A stretch of DNA of 64,000 bases, taken from the NCBI GenBank assembly GCA_022836615.1, contig MU405293.1:1-64000 (forward strand), written 5' to 3'. Made by a program: the position numbers and the translations under genes. The notes under the pieces were generated by a model, which saw only the letters and a list, made by a program, of their open reading frames with translations, was not told the origin of the DNA and ran no database searches. Source of the stretch: Annulohypoxylon bovei var. microspora. Its lineage: Eukaryota > Ascomycota > Sordariomycetes > Xylariales > Hypoxylaceae. Positions 36,410 through 47,713 of this stretch are shown piece after piece. Position 1 is the stretch's first letter. Every line of letters starts with the position of its first letter.

Positions 36410-38566
36410 ATGGCCGAGGAAGATATCGAATGGGCGTTGCCTGGAGCATGTCATATGAAACCAAACATAGACCATGCAAGGGTCATTGGGTTCCCTGATT
36501 CTGACTGGCTCGCTTATTGCTTTTTCTGCAAGCTACCTTTCCATTACCTCGTTATTAATCAGTGGAGGGAAGAATGCAAGAGATCTGAGGAGCCGTCGAA
36601 TTCGCAGCTTGATTTGCTGCCTCATTTACCGCCTCATTTACCGCCTCATCTACTGCCTCATTCGCTACCTCTTCCTAGGTCTCTTCCTAGGCCTCCTCCT
36701 CCTAAGTCCCTTCCTAGGTCCCTTCCTAGGTCTCTTCCTAGGCCTCGAGCTGCTCCATATCGCAATTCAGGTAGCTTTCCAAATGCTCGTCGAAATGCGT
36801 CCCGATATGCGCAGCCTTATATTAATCCAGTCCCACCTGTCCCCAATAGCTATTTGCTAGCCGGCAGTGACTCGGTCGCCATGGGCACATTGAATGATCA
36901 TAACAACGCCAAAAGGGCAAATGCTCAACTAGGGGCAGCGCAGCAGCCTTATCCTAGTCGGCACAGTGTGACAGTCAAACTGAGAATCAATACATATTCA
37001 TGCCAGTACTATGTTAACGGGAACGGCGAAGAGGCTACGTTCGTGCCGACAACCGAGCTTGGGAGATGTAAGTTGAATCGAAGTTGAATCTGAGATCAAT
37101 CTAATAGATATGCTTCAGGGATAACGGACGTCACAGTTCCTTACACCGAAGAGCAGACTTCCCGCACCTTACACGAGTGGCTTACTGGCGATATCGTCTG
37201 GAAGTATGGGCCTAACGAGAAGCAAACTTGTATGCAAGCTGACTACAGAATGGAGTTCGTCTCTTCTGTAAAAGTATCGCCGCATTTCAACATCAAACTG
37301 GTGCAGCTTGAGGATTACAAGAACATGACAGTGGGCATGCTGCTCAACGACGAAACGACGCCTTTCAAATTGTTTAGCGGCATAATCAACAAGACCTATA
37401 CCGCTTATGTGATCATATACCGAGAGCAAATTGCCCCTCCAACTACAAGACCAAGGGCAAAACCCCTCTCATCTTCCTCCATCCCATCTACACCAACAGG
37501 TAAAGGGCTCCTTTTATCTTCCCCTGTATCATCTACGCCAGCGAAGAGAAAGCTTCTCTCGTCTTCCTCCATCTCATCTACGCCAGCGAAGAAAAGGCAC
37601 CTCTTATCTTCCCCCATCTCATCTACACAATTGAAGGGAAGAACTTTTCGAGATAAGGAACTAGATGATGATCCCTTCCTTGACCAATGTGAACATGGGC
37701 ATGTCTTGCCAGGTCAACCCATGTGTCCAAAGTCCACAAAGACACCACGGCGGCCTGTCCAACATAACGCTACGGTAAGTTAGGTATGTTGGAACTTTGC
37801 TTATACTTCATATATCACTAACATATACTAGCAGAGTACTACGCCTGCTACAAATGCAACCACCTCTCCGAAGCGGATCCTCATTGACCTTACTTCTGAC
37901 ACGTCAGATGAAGATGAGTTTCCGGATATCATGACCGTTGCACAGAGAGAGAGATGGTTTTCTCCGTCGCGGAAGCTCAAACGCATAGAGCAGAACAATT
38001 CGCCGGGACCAACTAAGAAAGGGCAACAATCGGTGTTTATCAAGGAAGAATCATCTTCGCCTAGCAACACAAATCCAGTCGCAACAGGAAGACAGCCTAC
38101 TGTCTCGCCAGAAGTTGAAGAGCTGGATCTGACCGCGGAAGATACTGTGATCAGACCTTTGGTAAAGCTGAATCCACGAGCGCCCGAGTCACTAGACACG
38201 GAAGAAGGCCTTGTGAATAACACGCTCTTGCTTATTAACACTGCTGAAGTTCCAACCGCCACCTCGCAAGCCGCCAACAGCAGTCGGTTCAGTGTGTCAA
38301 GCAGTCTGTCCAGCTTGTCAAGCAGTCCATCTTCTATGTCTTCTACCGTTAATCATTCCCCGTCAAGTGGTAGACCAACGAGGAAGCGGAAAGCTGCCCA
38401 GTCAACAACCAACGCGACTCATCCAGGTAATGCAGGCGGTCCTATAACTCGACGCCGGGCACAAACTTTTGGGACGACTGATGGAACAACTCCCGAGGAA
38501 TCTCATGGTAAACCTAGAAGGAAGCCAGAGGACTCTGAGGTCTCAAATTTCGAAGAAACCCTCTGA
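36410..38566 (+). CDS. Protein with a SUMO-interacting motif, Pro-rich and Ser-rich repeats
   Basis: Three exons: 36410-37067, 37119-37774, 37832-38566; 682 residues. The start AUG has a good fungal context (TGAAATGGC). Residues 30-60 contain WLAYCFFCKLPFHYLV, a short Cys pair. Residues about 67-107 are a Pro/Leu repeat (LPHLPPHLPPHLLPHSLPLP) from a 12-bp DNA repeat. The middle (219-330) looks globular, with WLTGDIVWKYGPNEKQTC. Then SSTPAKRKLLSSS-like repeats follow, and at the start of exon 3 ILIDLTSDTSDEDE, a textbook SUMO-interacting motif (hydrophobic core plus acidic tail). The C-terminus is Ser/Arg/Lys-rich. A nuclear, SUMO-linked role is inferred from this motif alone; no family was recognised. 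Confidence 0.7.
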
Positions 38567-39254
38567 TTGTATAGATGACACCTGCTGGTGGTCGGGGTTT
38601 CTTGAGCCCGACTATTACGAAAGACTCGCATACAGAAGGTAAGCAAGTGGACAACGTTGTTTCATCATCCGGCTTTAAGAAGTGGCGATCTGCGTTTCAT
38701 TGATTGACGAACGATTGTACGATACGATTGGGAATTTCTTGTCTGCTGCATGTTGTCATTTTCATTAGTTAGTCATCTTGTACTTTTAAAACCCAAGGTT
38801 ATATATACAAGTCTGTTTATTTATCCAATGAATCGATTGGGTCGTTGCGTTCCAAATTAAGTGAAAAATAATCCCTTAACCCTTTAAATTTAACAATTAG
38901 GTTAAAAGGGGTTGTTAAGGGGCGACAGCAAGGTTTGTGATAAAGTCTTAAATCCACTTCTTCAATTAATGTAAAAAAAGAATACATCCATTTTGTTGGC
39001 AGTAAAAGGGTTTTACTGGCCAAAGGGCGCTTTGTGGCTTTGTGTGGCTTTGTGTGGCTTGTGCCATATAAGGCTACGTCTGCTTGGGATTGAAAGCTGG
39101 TAATTTGTACGTTCATACAACCACAGGATATCGTAATACATCACACGGTATTACACGCAACGCAACGTGACCTATTGCCTTCACATTTAAATATAATTTG
39201 TATGAGAAACCAAAGTACCAGCGGACCACTTCAACTCAATCGATTCAACCCACG
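38567..39254. other. Intergenic region
   Basis: Holds the 3' region of the preceding gene. A GGCTTTGTGTGGCTTTGTGT duplication lies at 39033-39060. A minus-strand frame at 39116-38817 has no support. Probably transposon debris, but nothing can be named. Confidence 0.4.
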
Positions 39255-39640
39255 TTTCGCCCACACACATTGAAGGGTGTAACGGGGCTACCTTACTCAA
39301 CATCTTCTAGATGCACCCAGCTTTCAACATAATATTTCATCCACTCAGCAATTTTTCAGGGATGCAACCTAGCCCATTCGAAAGCGTTTTGCGAGATCTA
39401 TCTAAACATGTAACTATAAAAAATTTGACGGGATAGTGAAAGAGTAGAAATGGGAGAAAAGGGAGGGTATATAGATAGGTGTGAGAGCGGGCGGAATTTT
39501 TTTGAAGGTGAATTGACGACGTGCGCGGGGTGGGCGTTGAGAATACATGTGTTTCTATGGGGATTTGTATGCGGGGAAAAGTATCATTGATGCGCGGGAC
39601 GCATACAGCGGATTGAACATTGCTTAATAGGTAGGTAGGC
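39255..39640 (-). repeat. Dispersed non-coding repeat, copy 1 (minus)
   Basis: Its reverse complement aligns with about 54520-54870: shared landmarks are GTGCATCTAG, CACACCTATCTATA, and the pair ACAAATTCC..ATACAAA around 54578-54600. Conceptual translations of both copies also align, but the changes fall equally in all codon positions, so it is probably non-coding. Confidence 0.7.
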
Positions 39641-39814
39641 ACTGAAATGGAATATTTAACAAAGCTGACGATAACTTCATTAAATTATATTTTCCAGAAA
39701 GAAAAAAAATCAGAAAAAAAACAAATACGTTCAATGCACTAAAACAGCTTCAAATGGTACGCACTTATGTATTACCTAGATATTTTTTTGCACTGATATT
39801 TTAAAAAACAAGAA

Positions 39815-40030
39815 ACATCAAACCCCAATAACCAATACCCAAGAACCCAAGAATCCAAGAACCCAAGAACCCAAGAACCCAAGAACCCAAGAACCCAATA
39901 CCCAATACTCAATACCCAAACCCAAAAACCCAATAACCAATACCCAAACCCAAGAACCCAAGAACCCAATACCCAATTACCTAAAAACCCATCTACCATC
40001 TACCATCTACCCATCTACCCATCTACCTAC
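39815..40030. repeat. Minisatellite of AAGAACCC / AATACCC units
   Basis: Many copies of CAAGAACC and CAATACC in a row, followed by CATCTACC units (39991-40027). The array ends 14 bases from the stop codon of the next gene, so it lies in that gene's 3' region. Confidence 0.9.
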
Positions 40031-40043
40031 TCAATCCCAATTC

Positions 40044-40758
40044 TCAGTGGCGGAAGAGAACAATGCCGCATGCCTGCAATAGCCTCCGCTTCTTCGCATT
40101 GGCATTCCCCGCCATATCCAAGCCTAGAGCTTGCAGCAGCTCGTTGACTTTAGGACCTAATAAAATATAAGCATTCATCATGATGTCATTATATGGCTTC
40201 GTACCATTGAAAGCTTTGATGCCCGATGTAGATGTTATGAGATCTTCAATAATTTGGTTGTTCAATACCGATCGAAGTGGTTCTAACTCGACATCTGGTG
40301 ATGTGATGCTGTTGTTACATAAACGCGCAATTGAGTTGGCGTCCCTATGATAAGTTTTTAATTAGTATGTTAATAGGCAAATAATTGAATACATTTGAAA
40401 CACTTACGAAGCTTGGATGCGAGTTTCAAGTCTGCCAAGGCGAGTGTTGATAGTAGCAACAGTTCCTTCGAGATTGTCAAGGCGAGTGTTGATGATAGCA
40501 ACATCCCGTTTGAGAGTAGTAACATCCTCTTTGAGGGTAGTGACATCCGCTGAAAAGATGTTAATAATAAAAAGGCTTTTTGAAGGCATTCATATTACCT
40601 TTGATAGTGCCAATATCAGCTTGTATACCTTGTAGAGCAGCTAGAATTTGTTGGCCCTGATCGATTGCAGGTAAGTTCCGGCATAGTGAGAATTCTTCTG
40701 ACAGATTGGCCATATTTTGTGCCATTGCTGCGAAGTTTGGTTGACGATCAAGATCCAT
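40044..40758 (-). CDS. Small coiled-coil protein, unknown function
   Basis: Three exons on the minus strand: 40758-40599, 40549-40408, 40344-40044, with introns of 49 and 63 bp; 200 residues. Residues about 50-100 form a heptad-like coiled coil from repeated blocks (ADVTTLKEDVTTLKRDV and two INTRLxxLE blocks). The C-terminal 100 residues look globular with a conserved-looking LLGPKVNELLQALGL and a basic KKRRLLQACG. No signal peptide or membrane span. No family was recognised; the clean splicing and stop-free frame argue that it is real. Confidence 0.75.
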
Positions 40759-41419
40759 GATGTGTAAGAACAGATGGTTGATAATGGCTACTATTTAAAT
40801 GATACGACGATGGTAGGATGGGTGGTTGAAGTGGATATGGTCCAGAAAAAAACGGGTTCAAAAAGTCGGTTGCCAAGGTGATTTTATTACTTTTTGTCTT
40901 GATAATGTACTCACGTACCTAAGATGAAAAAGTCCTAGAAAAGTACGTATCTACGTACTTTAAAAAAAAAGAAAAGAAAGTCCTACATATTTAACAAAAT
41001 CGTGCATACATACGAAGGCTAGAACACCAAGGTTTTGAACCGTGTAAATTTTTTTTTTTTACGTTATACTTTTTAAAAAAAAAGAAATAATGAAATATTT
41101 TAAATTATAGTGGTTAACCATTGAATTTTAAGGAGAAAAAAATATTATTAAGCTTTAAAAAAAAATACAAAACCTTTGTACTTAAGTATTTACAAAAGTT
41201 CCACACATTTATATTAAAATCTTACATACATATTAAAAAAATGGATACCTGATAATATGACTCCACCGGATTAAAGCCGATTCTTCCAATTGGTTAAAAT
41301 ATTTATCGACATGCACCGGTTACATTCGCTTAGCTGTTTTAATCATGCATTATAATAACTTGAGGCGTGACGTGAGGCGTGACGTGAGGCTACCCTTTTA
41401 AAATCGCGTCAACATTGAA
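40759..41419. other. AT-rich spacer upstream of composite repeat 1
   Basis: Several A and T homopolymer runs. GAGGCGTGAC is repeated three times at 41363-41391 just before the composite repeat. No gene. Confidence 0.5.
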
Positions 41420-42336
41420 ACGCGAGGCCACCCCTTCGGGTGGCACAATATCCAGAGTTTAGCCGGGGGTCGATGATTCGATTCCCCGGTCTCGCACTTT
41501 TGTTTCTTTTACCATGCGACGAAACCGCTCACCACCAGCTGGGTACGCGATCGCTCGGCCCCCGCCCACCCGTGCAGCCACCCCTTGAGCCTCCCTTTAA
41601 GCCTCCTGCTTAGTCACCCGTTGAACCACCCCCCCACTGAGCCTCCCGTTCAGCCACCCGTCTACTCCCCGTTGAACAACCCGTCTACTCCCCGTTGAAC
41701 AACCCGTATAGCCTCCCCTTTAGCCACCCGTATACCCCCCGATGAGCCACCCGTGTAACCCCCGTTGAACCACCCGTGTAGATCCCGTTGAACCACCCCT
41801 TATACCACCCCTTAAGCCCCCCGTTGAACCACTCCCCGACGAACCACCCGTCTTGCCACCCGTCTTGCCACCCGTTCAGCCTCCCGTATAACCCCCGTTG
41901 AACCACCCCTTGTTTAAACCTCCCGTTTAGCCACCCCCGGTTTAAACACCCGTTGAGCCACCCGTTCAACCCCCGGTCTAGCCACCCGTCTACCTAACCA
42001 TCCCCCGATGAACCACCCGTTGAACCCCCGTTGAGCCTCCCTTTTAGCCACCTGTAACCACCCGTAGCCACCTCTTTAACGCCTCGGCCACCTTCTCAGA
42101 TCAGGGGTCTTTTCTTACTTATATAACCTGTGTTAAAGATCAGGGTCAACTGAACTGGAAGGAGTCAATTACGTAAGCGCCTTATATAATCAATTGATCA
42201 AGGCTGCCACATCTGGTCCGTGCGCGAGAACCACCTTTTGACAAGCTTTTCGTTTCTGAAAAACTGAATCATGTTAAAAAACCATTACTCGCGAACGGAC
42301 CACCTCGAAACTTGAACCCTGTTGATTTGATTGGTT
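41420..42336 (+). mobile_element. Composite repeat copy 1: tRNA-like head, VNTR, hairpin tail
   Basis: Three parts. The head (41420-41510) has a B-box-like GATTCGATTCC (41475-41485), an A-box-like TGGCACAATATCC, and 7-bp ends GCGAGGC (41422-41428) and GTCTCGC (41489-41495) that could pair like an acceptor stem in a 74-nt body; TTTTGTTTCTTTT follows as a possible Pol III stop. The middle (about 41570-42075) is a variable array of CCACCCGTTGAA / CCACCCGTCTAG units. The tail (42097-42336) is conserved with copy 2 and contains GGTCCGTGCGCGAG and a near-exact inverted copy CTCGCGAACGGACC. A complete cloverleaf does not form, so it is a tRNA-derived or tRNA-mimicking repeat and not a tRNA gene. Confidence 0.75.
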
Positions 42337-43189
42337 AAAAAGTTTAGCCTTGACCCACCACTAACAAGAAACACCCAATCAACAGCAGTGGATATAACCC
42401 CCTTGGAAATAACGGGATTTTTTTACCTTCAACAGCTCAGGGACCTGACCTTCAACAAGTAAAAAGACCCCTAATCCAGGTGACTAATCAACCCCTGGGA
42501 AAACAGACCATAGGCCACTACAGCTTTACGTAATCAATCTCTCCTTATGTAAGCCCTATCAGCTCCAGGCTGCCAGGTGCTACCTAATGAACCCTTGTTC
42601 AAACCCACATATCGCTGCGATGCACCCAATCAATCGCGGCAGAAAAATATCGTGCCAAGCCAAAACCCACATAACCTTAAAATTCACCCAATCAACGAGG
42701 GCAAAAATAGTCCAAAGATCTAACGTCAATTGACCAAGACCCACCAAAGTCAGATCAGCACCCAATAAGACGATGCAAAAACGTGGCACAGACCAGGTAC
42801 AAAATACATTTACTTTCTTATTTCGGACGATATCGCTTCCAGGGAAAAAAAAAACTTCGACACAATAACCCTTCGTAAAAACTCAGGGCATGGGGGTAAA
42901 AGCTAGCATCGCGAGCTTCAAAATCATTTTTTTGACCTGTTTTAACAGTTAAATCAGTTCTTCAGTTGAGTATAACCAGTTTACCTATTAATCATTTAAA
43001 TTAGCTTTTTTCCCTGAATTAAATCGTGTAAGTTGACGTGTTTTTTCGATTGGAACAGGTTGAGTAACTAATATGTACCTTTTTCTAGCGATTACACCTG
43101 AAAGATACCCCCAAGGTACGTACCCCTGACCCATGAGGATATGTAATAAGGCTCCTACTAACCCACGGTCCTGTAGCCAGCCCCATACC
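42337..43189. other. Spacer with repeated CCCAATCAA motifs
   Basis: CACCCAATCAA recurs at about 42370, 42624 and 42685, a pattern also seen downstream of composite copy 2. No gene is supported. Probably further repeat debris. Confidence 0.4.
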
Positions 43190-43520
43190 TGCCGTACAAT
43201 CTAACCTCGTCGTCGCCCTACCTGCTTTGCCCTGATTGGCCACACAGCCTCAAATGCCCCTATCCCACTGCCCACTGAGTTTCCCTGGAACAGCTAATAC
43301 ACCTAGATACCGTTTCCTGTGCAACTGAACGGTCCAGACGGGGACGCCCCCGAACCAGTAGCCGGTGATCCCGAGGCAGCTGCCCCGGCGCCGCCCCTGG
43401 ATACAGCTCGCCCGCTCCGGCCCCCCCAATCTCCCCAAACCTGGAGGACCCGGTCTCGAGTTCCCAGCTCAGCTCGTTGAGCCATCTTTACGAGCCGGGC
43501 TTCAACGGTGCTCCCGGTAA
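43190..43520. other. GC-rich island with a Pro/Ala-rich frame remnant
   Basis: Locally much richer in GC than its surroundings. The plus frame from about 43307 to a TGA at 43477 reads DGDAPEPVAGDPEAAAPAPP and on to PSSAR, a composition unlike the flanks. Stops upstream (TAA, TAG near 43293-43303) cut it off. It may be the tail of a lost gene or of a retroelement gag-like protein; identity unknown. Confidence 0.35.
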
Positions 43521-43996
43521 GTAGGTTAGATTACGTCACACCTATGAAAGTCCCTTTCAGTAATTGAAATTAAAATCGTTGCGTAGCTGCGAGTTTCAAC
43601 GTATTGTAAGGACCACTTTGCCCAAAAGTTTTCCTTACTTAAGCTACTTGTAGATTACCGGGTGCTAAGGACCATGGAGGAAAAAAACACACCAAAGCTT
43701 TTCCCGTACAATTACCCTCGTTAAACTCGGGTACTGACTAATTGTAAACCGATTGATAAACTCGCTGATTAACCATCTATGTGTTTTCTTGTACACGAAG
43801 CGACCATGACCTTATACCCTGTGATATAACCTTCCTGATAGAGAACCTTGCAATATAAGAAACAAGTACATAATTCCCACAAATGTTTATCTTGATTCAT
43901 GAAAGGAACACTCCTAATCATGAATAAACTCCCCATGCGCCTATGCTGAACTGGAAAATCAAAAGTATGCAGTGTAGAGGAACGTATGGCGATATC
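43521..43996. other. Spacer downstream of HNH gene A
   Basis: Non-coding by inspection. It includes the probable 3' region of the minus-strand HNH gene. TTGCCCAAAAGTTTTCC and other short strings show no clear repeat. Confidence 0.45.
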
Positions 43997-45599
43997 TTAA
44001 CGAGTATGTCCATTGGAGCCAGGCTTGGAAGGATCTGGATATTTGGTAGCGTTGCCTGATGTAGATGAAAATGGCCGTAAACCATTAGGTGGCCAAAGAT
44101 CACTGCAACCTGAACTTGTTGCAGATGAGGATAACTCTAATATGGTGTCATGGTGCACGTCATATGGACGGTTGTCCCTTGTACTCAAGTGAACATAACT
44201 CGCAGCATGATTGACGTTGTTCCTAGTACTCAATTCAACATATCTTGCATCATCATTGCTGTCGTCCTTCTCATCACTTGAACATGACCGTGACCTTTTC
44301 CCAGGTGGCTCAGAATCGGAATCAGACTCTTCATCTGAAAAATAATCGCTGCACTCCCAATCCCTATCCTCATCCTCGATTGATTCCATTTGACCTGTGC
44401 GCATTGAATAGAATTGATCAATCTCGCTATACAAGCGTTTCTGCTCGACTGGTTCCATTTGGCCAGTTCGTAGTGAATAGATTCGCTCCATCTCACCGAA
44501 CTTTCGTTTCTCGCCAACTGGAGTTGATGTCCCGCGAATTCCGGTGGCCTTAGTTGACAACTTGGGAAGATCCTTCACTTGAACCATCTTCGTACACCGT
44601 TCATGTTTACCATCCCTGAGGCTAACAGAATACAACTCGTCGCCGTCATCATCATTGAAGAGCATGATGACGAGATTAGTGAAGATAGACCAGGCAAAAC
44701 GGGCGAAAAGGAACTCCACTGGAACCCGTGGAATATCTAGGCATGGAACATTATGGTATAATTGGAACACTTCCATGTTGGCATCCTCGGACTTGTCCGG
44801 CGCGTTGAGAACATGCGTGACGAAACAATATTTCCCCATATTACTGGAATCGGGTTTTGGCACTATGACAATGTTGTTCTGATCCCACAAGAAGTGGACA
44901 TCACCTCGGAGATATATCATGTTGCCGCGAGCAAGGTGAGTCTTCTTCACCTTTACGTCCTTGAGGTATTTGCGCATATTGTTCGACTTGAGCCAGCCTT
45001 GGGTTGCCGGAGGCATGACGTGAGATGTTTGAAGCGAAGACAGATGTGCTGTCATACAACAAGGTGCCATAGGCGAGTCGCATGGGGAGTGAACGTTGTT
45101 GCGAGATGAAGTAGGTGGTTGGACTTGTAAACCTCTCCAAGGCTTCGGTAATCTGGACGGGAATTGCCATTCTTGGAAATTAGGGATGATCGGATATGGG
45201 GTTTCTACACCTTATTAATAGAGTATTAAAGATAAATAATGATCGAGTTAACATACCACCAGTGTGTGCCGGGACGTGGAAAAAATATCGCCCTGGAGGA
45301 AGAATGTCGTTCACGGGTTTAAACCGTTCATAGGATGAGATACTATCATCGGTAGGATTGGGCTTTGAAAAGTGTGGTCCAGTAGTCCCCTCATCTTCAG
45401 TCCAGGTATTGCCAGTGATGATACAGCAGGTATAGTAAGCTATACCATAGAACAAGCCGTGGGTGTCATGGGCGCCAAGGGAGACAAGTGCAGTTGGTTG
45501 TTCATAACCAGGGTGATATATTTCAACGAACTGCTTTAGTCCTTCGCGCCGTTCCTTATTAGGAGCGGGGATGAATTTGGGGCGCGGTTTCAGCTGCAT
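43997..45599 (-). CDS. HNH_2 nuclease-domain protein A
   Basis: Two exons: 45599-45257 and 45204-43997, intron 52 bp, phase 1; 516 residues. The first in-frame ATG gives MQLKPRPKF. The N-terminal domain (VEIYHPGYEQP...YYTCCIITGNTW) matches the paralogue at 59.8 kb. The HNH-like core shows CCMTAHL, SHVMPPATQGW, NNMRKY, then GNMIYLRGDVHFLWDQNN, the His-Asn-His layout of fungal HNH_2 proteins, with FLFARFAWSIF after it. A duplicated block (IYSLRTGQMEP and FYSMRTGQMES) is followed by a Ser/Asp-rich tail with a basic KRSRS stretch. Such domains can cut DNA, but the function of this fungal family is not established. It lies between the two composite repeats. Confidence 0.85.
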
Positions 45600-46141
45600 A
45601 CTTAATAGATGGGTATTTATGAAGTTTATATGAATTAAATTCACGACGAAAGATGAATTCTGACGTTCAATACATAGGTTAGGTGTTGAATTAGTATGGT
45701 GAAATATGACGTGACGTTAGATAGTTAGATGACAAAAGTACGGATTATTATTTTCCCATAAAATTAGGCTTCCAAGTCGGAACTTATATACTCCGTGTTC
45801 TTTTGCCCGATTTTAAGGGTGGTATTGTGTCGCTTCATTGCCCGATTTTAAGAGGGGTATTGTGTCGCTTCATTTTACAGGGCAGAATTTTGAAATTTTC
45901 CTAAATAGGAAAGAGCGCCAAGACCTTGTAGCCTTTGATTTGATTGGATGTTTTTATTGTAAAAGTGGGTCAATATTGTAAATATTGTACACGCTAAAGC
46001 TTTCAACCAATCAAAACAAGGAATTCTTGTTCGAAATGGGCAAAAGCTTCTCGCGCACGGATCAACTTTGGGGACACTGGATTATCTAAGCTGCTTACCT
46101 AATTGTTTATTTTCTCTTAATTCTTGAACCCGTTCAGTTTA
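45600..46141. other. Upstream region of HNH gene A
   Basis: Contains a 35-36-bp tandem duplication, TTGCCCGATTTTAAG...GTGTCGCTTCA, at 45803-45873. No other gene. It ends where composite repeat 2 begins. Confidence 0.6.
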
Positions 46142-47246
46142 ACGCGAGGCCACCCCTTCGGGTGGCACAATATCCCGAGTTTAGCCGGGGGTCGATGGTT
46201 CGATTCCCCGATCTCCCACTTTTGTTTCTTTTACCATGCGACGAAACCACTGTTCGCGCACCTGTCTAGCCACCCTTTGAGGCTCCCCTTTAGCCACCCT
46301 TTGAACCACCCCTTAAGCCACCCCTTATCGAACCCTTAAGCCACCCGCCGGGCCTCCCGTTTAGCCACCCTTCAAACCACCGGTCTAACCCCCGGTCTAG
46401 CCACCTGTCTAACTCCCGTAGCCTCCCCCGATCTAAACACCCGATTAGCCACCCGTCGATCCACCCCTTGAGCCTCCCGTTTTGCCACCCGTTGACCCGT
46501 TAAGCCACCCGATGAACCCCCTGTTAATCCCCCGTTGAACTACCCCCGGATGAACCACCCCCGGTCTAACCACCCGTGTGGCTCCCGTTAAACCACCGGT
46601 TTAGCCACCCCTTATCGAACCCTTAAGCCACCCACCGAGCCTCCCGTTTAGCCACCCTTTAAACCACCGGTCCAACCCCCGGTGTAACCACCCGTTGAAC
46701 CCCCGTTGAGCCACCCCGTTGAGCCTCCCATCTAACCACCCACCGGTCTGACCACCCCTTATACCACCCCTTAAGCCACCCGTGAAGCCACCCCTTTAGC
46801 CACCCGTTGAACCACCCGTACGACCCCCTGTCCAGCCACCCGTAGCCACCCGCAGCCACCCTTCTAACCCCCGGCTCAACCATCCTTCTAACCACCCGTG
46901 TAGCCCCCGGCCTAGCCACCCGTTGAGCCCCCCGTCACCCGTTGAACCACCCCTTATACCACCCCTTAAGCCTCCCGTTGAACCACCCGTCTTGCCACCC
47001 GTTGCTGAATCCCCCAGATTAGGGGTCTTTTTTTCCTTATATAATCTGTGTTGAAGATCAGGGTCAACTGAACTAAATGGAGTCGATTACGTAATTGCCT
47101 TAGGTAATCAATCCGTCAGGGCTGCCACCCACCTGGTCCGTGCGCGAGAGCCAGCTTTTGACAAGCTTTTCGTTTCTGAAAAACTCGAAAACCACCTTCT
47201 CGCGAACGGACCACCTCGAAAGTCGAGATCTGTTGTTTGATTGGTT
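46142..47246 (+). mobile_element. Composite repeat copy 2: tRNA-like head, VNTR, hairpin tail
   Basis: Same three parts and orientation as 41420-42336. The head (46142-46235) is nearly identical over about 95 bases, with a perfect B-box GGTTCGATTCC at 46197-46207 and the same TTTTGTTTCTTTT; its 3' end reads ATCTCCC, so the acceptor-like pairing of copy 1 is lost. The VNTR (about 46260-47005) is about 250 bp longer than in copy 1, and unit order differs. The tail (47015-47246) keeps GGTCCGTGCGCGAG and CTCGCGAACGGACC. Sequence before the head differs between copies, so ACGCGAGGCC marks the left edge. Confidence 0.77.
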
Positions 47247-47713
47247 GAAAGGCCCCACCCTAGAGACGATGCAGCTAATCAATCGCTGTGGACATGCTCC
47301 CCTTTCAGTAAAACCCGTTTTGTAAATGCATCCAATCAGGTTATAAGAAAGCTTAACTTAGCCAATCAAATCGCGAACGGCGGCGGAGCGGCTTTGCGAG
47401 CCACGGGACCTGATTGGTTCAAAAAACAGTTTCGGCTAAACTCAGGGTATTTGCGTTACTCAAGTGGTCTTAAAATCGAGCTATTATGGCACCTAATTGG
47501 GGGCCTCCAGTGTTTCTTTGTTTCTTCAAAAGTCTTGGTGTTCCTTCTTATTTAGGAAATTTTCAAATTTTTGCCCTGTATTTGCATTTTTCTTACCGCC
47601 ATTTTAAGTCCTCGTGTTTTTATGATGAAGCAAGCGAAGCAAACAATGAAGCCCTTTCAATTGGCCGAATCTAAATATGTTATTTTTATCTTAGTGCAGC
47701 TACATTCTTATTG
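47247..47713. other. Spacer after composite repeat 2
   Basis: Shares ATTGGTTGAAA / CCAATCA-type strings with the region after copy 1, so the repeat may extend a little further. Short plus frames here have no support. Confidence 0.4.

Noticed and set aside
39772..39999. Minus frame rich in Leu/Gly/Trp/Val
   Set aside because: It is translation of the AAGAACCC minisatellite.
41685..41969. Plus/minus frames rich in Gly-Trp (GWLNGWFNG-like)
   Set aside because: Translation of the CCACCCGTTGAA minisatellite; same effect at 46659-46919.
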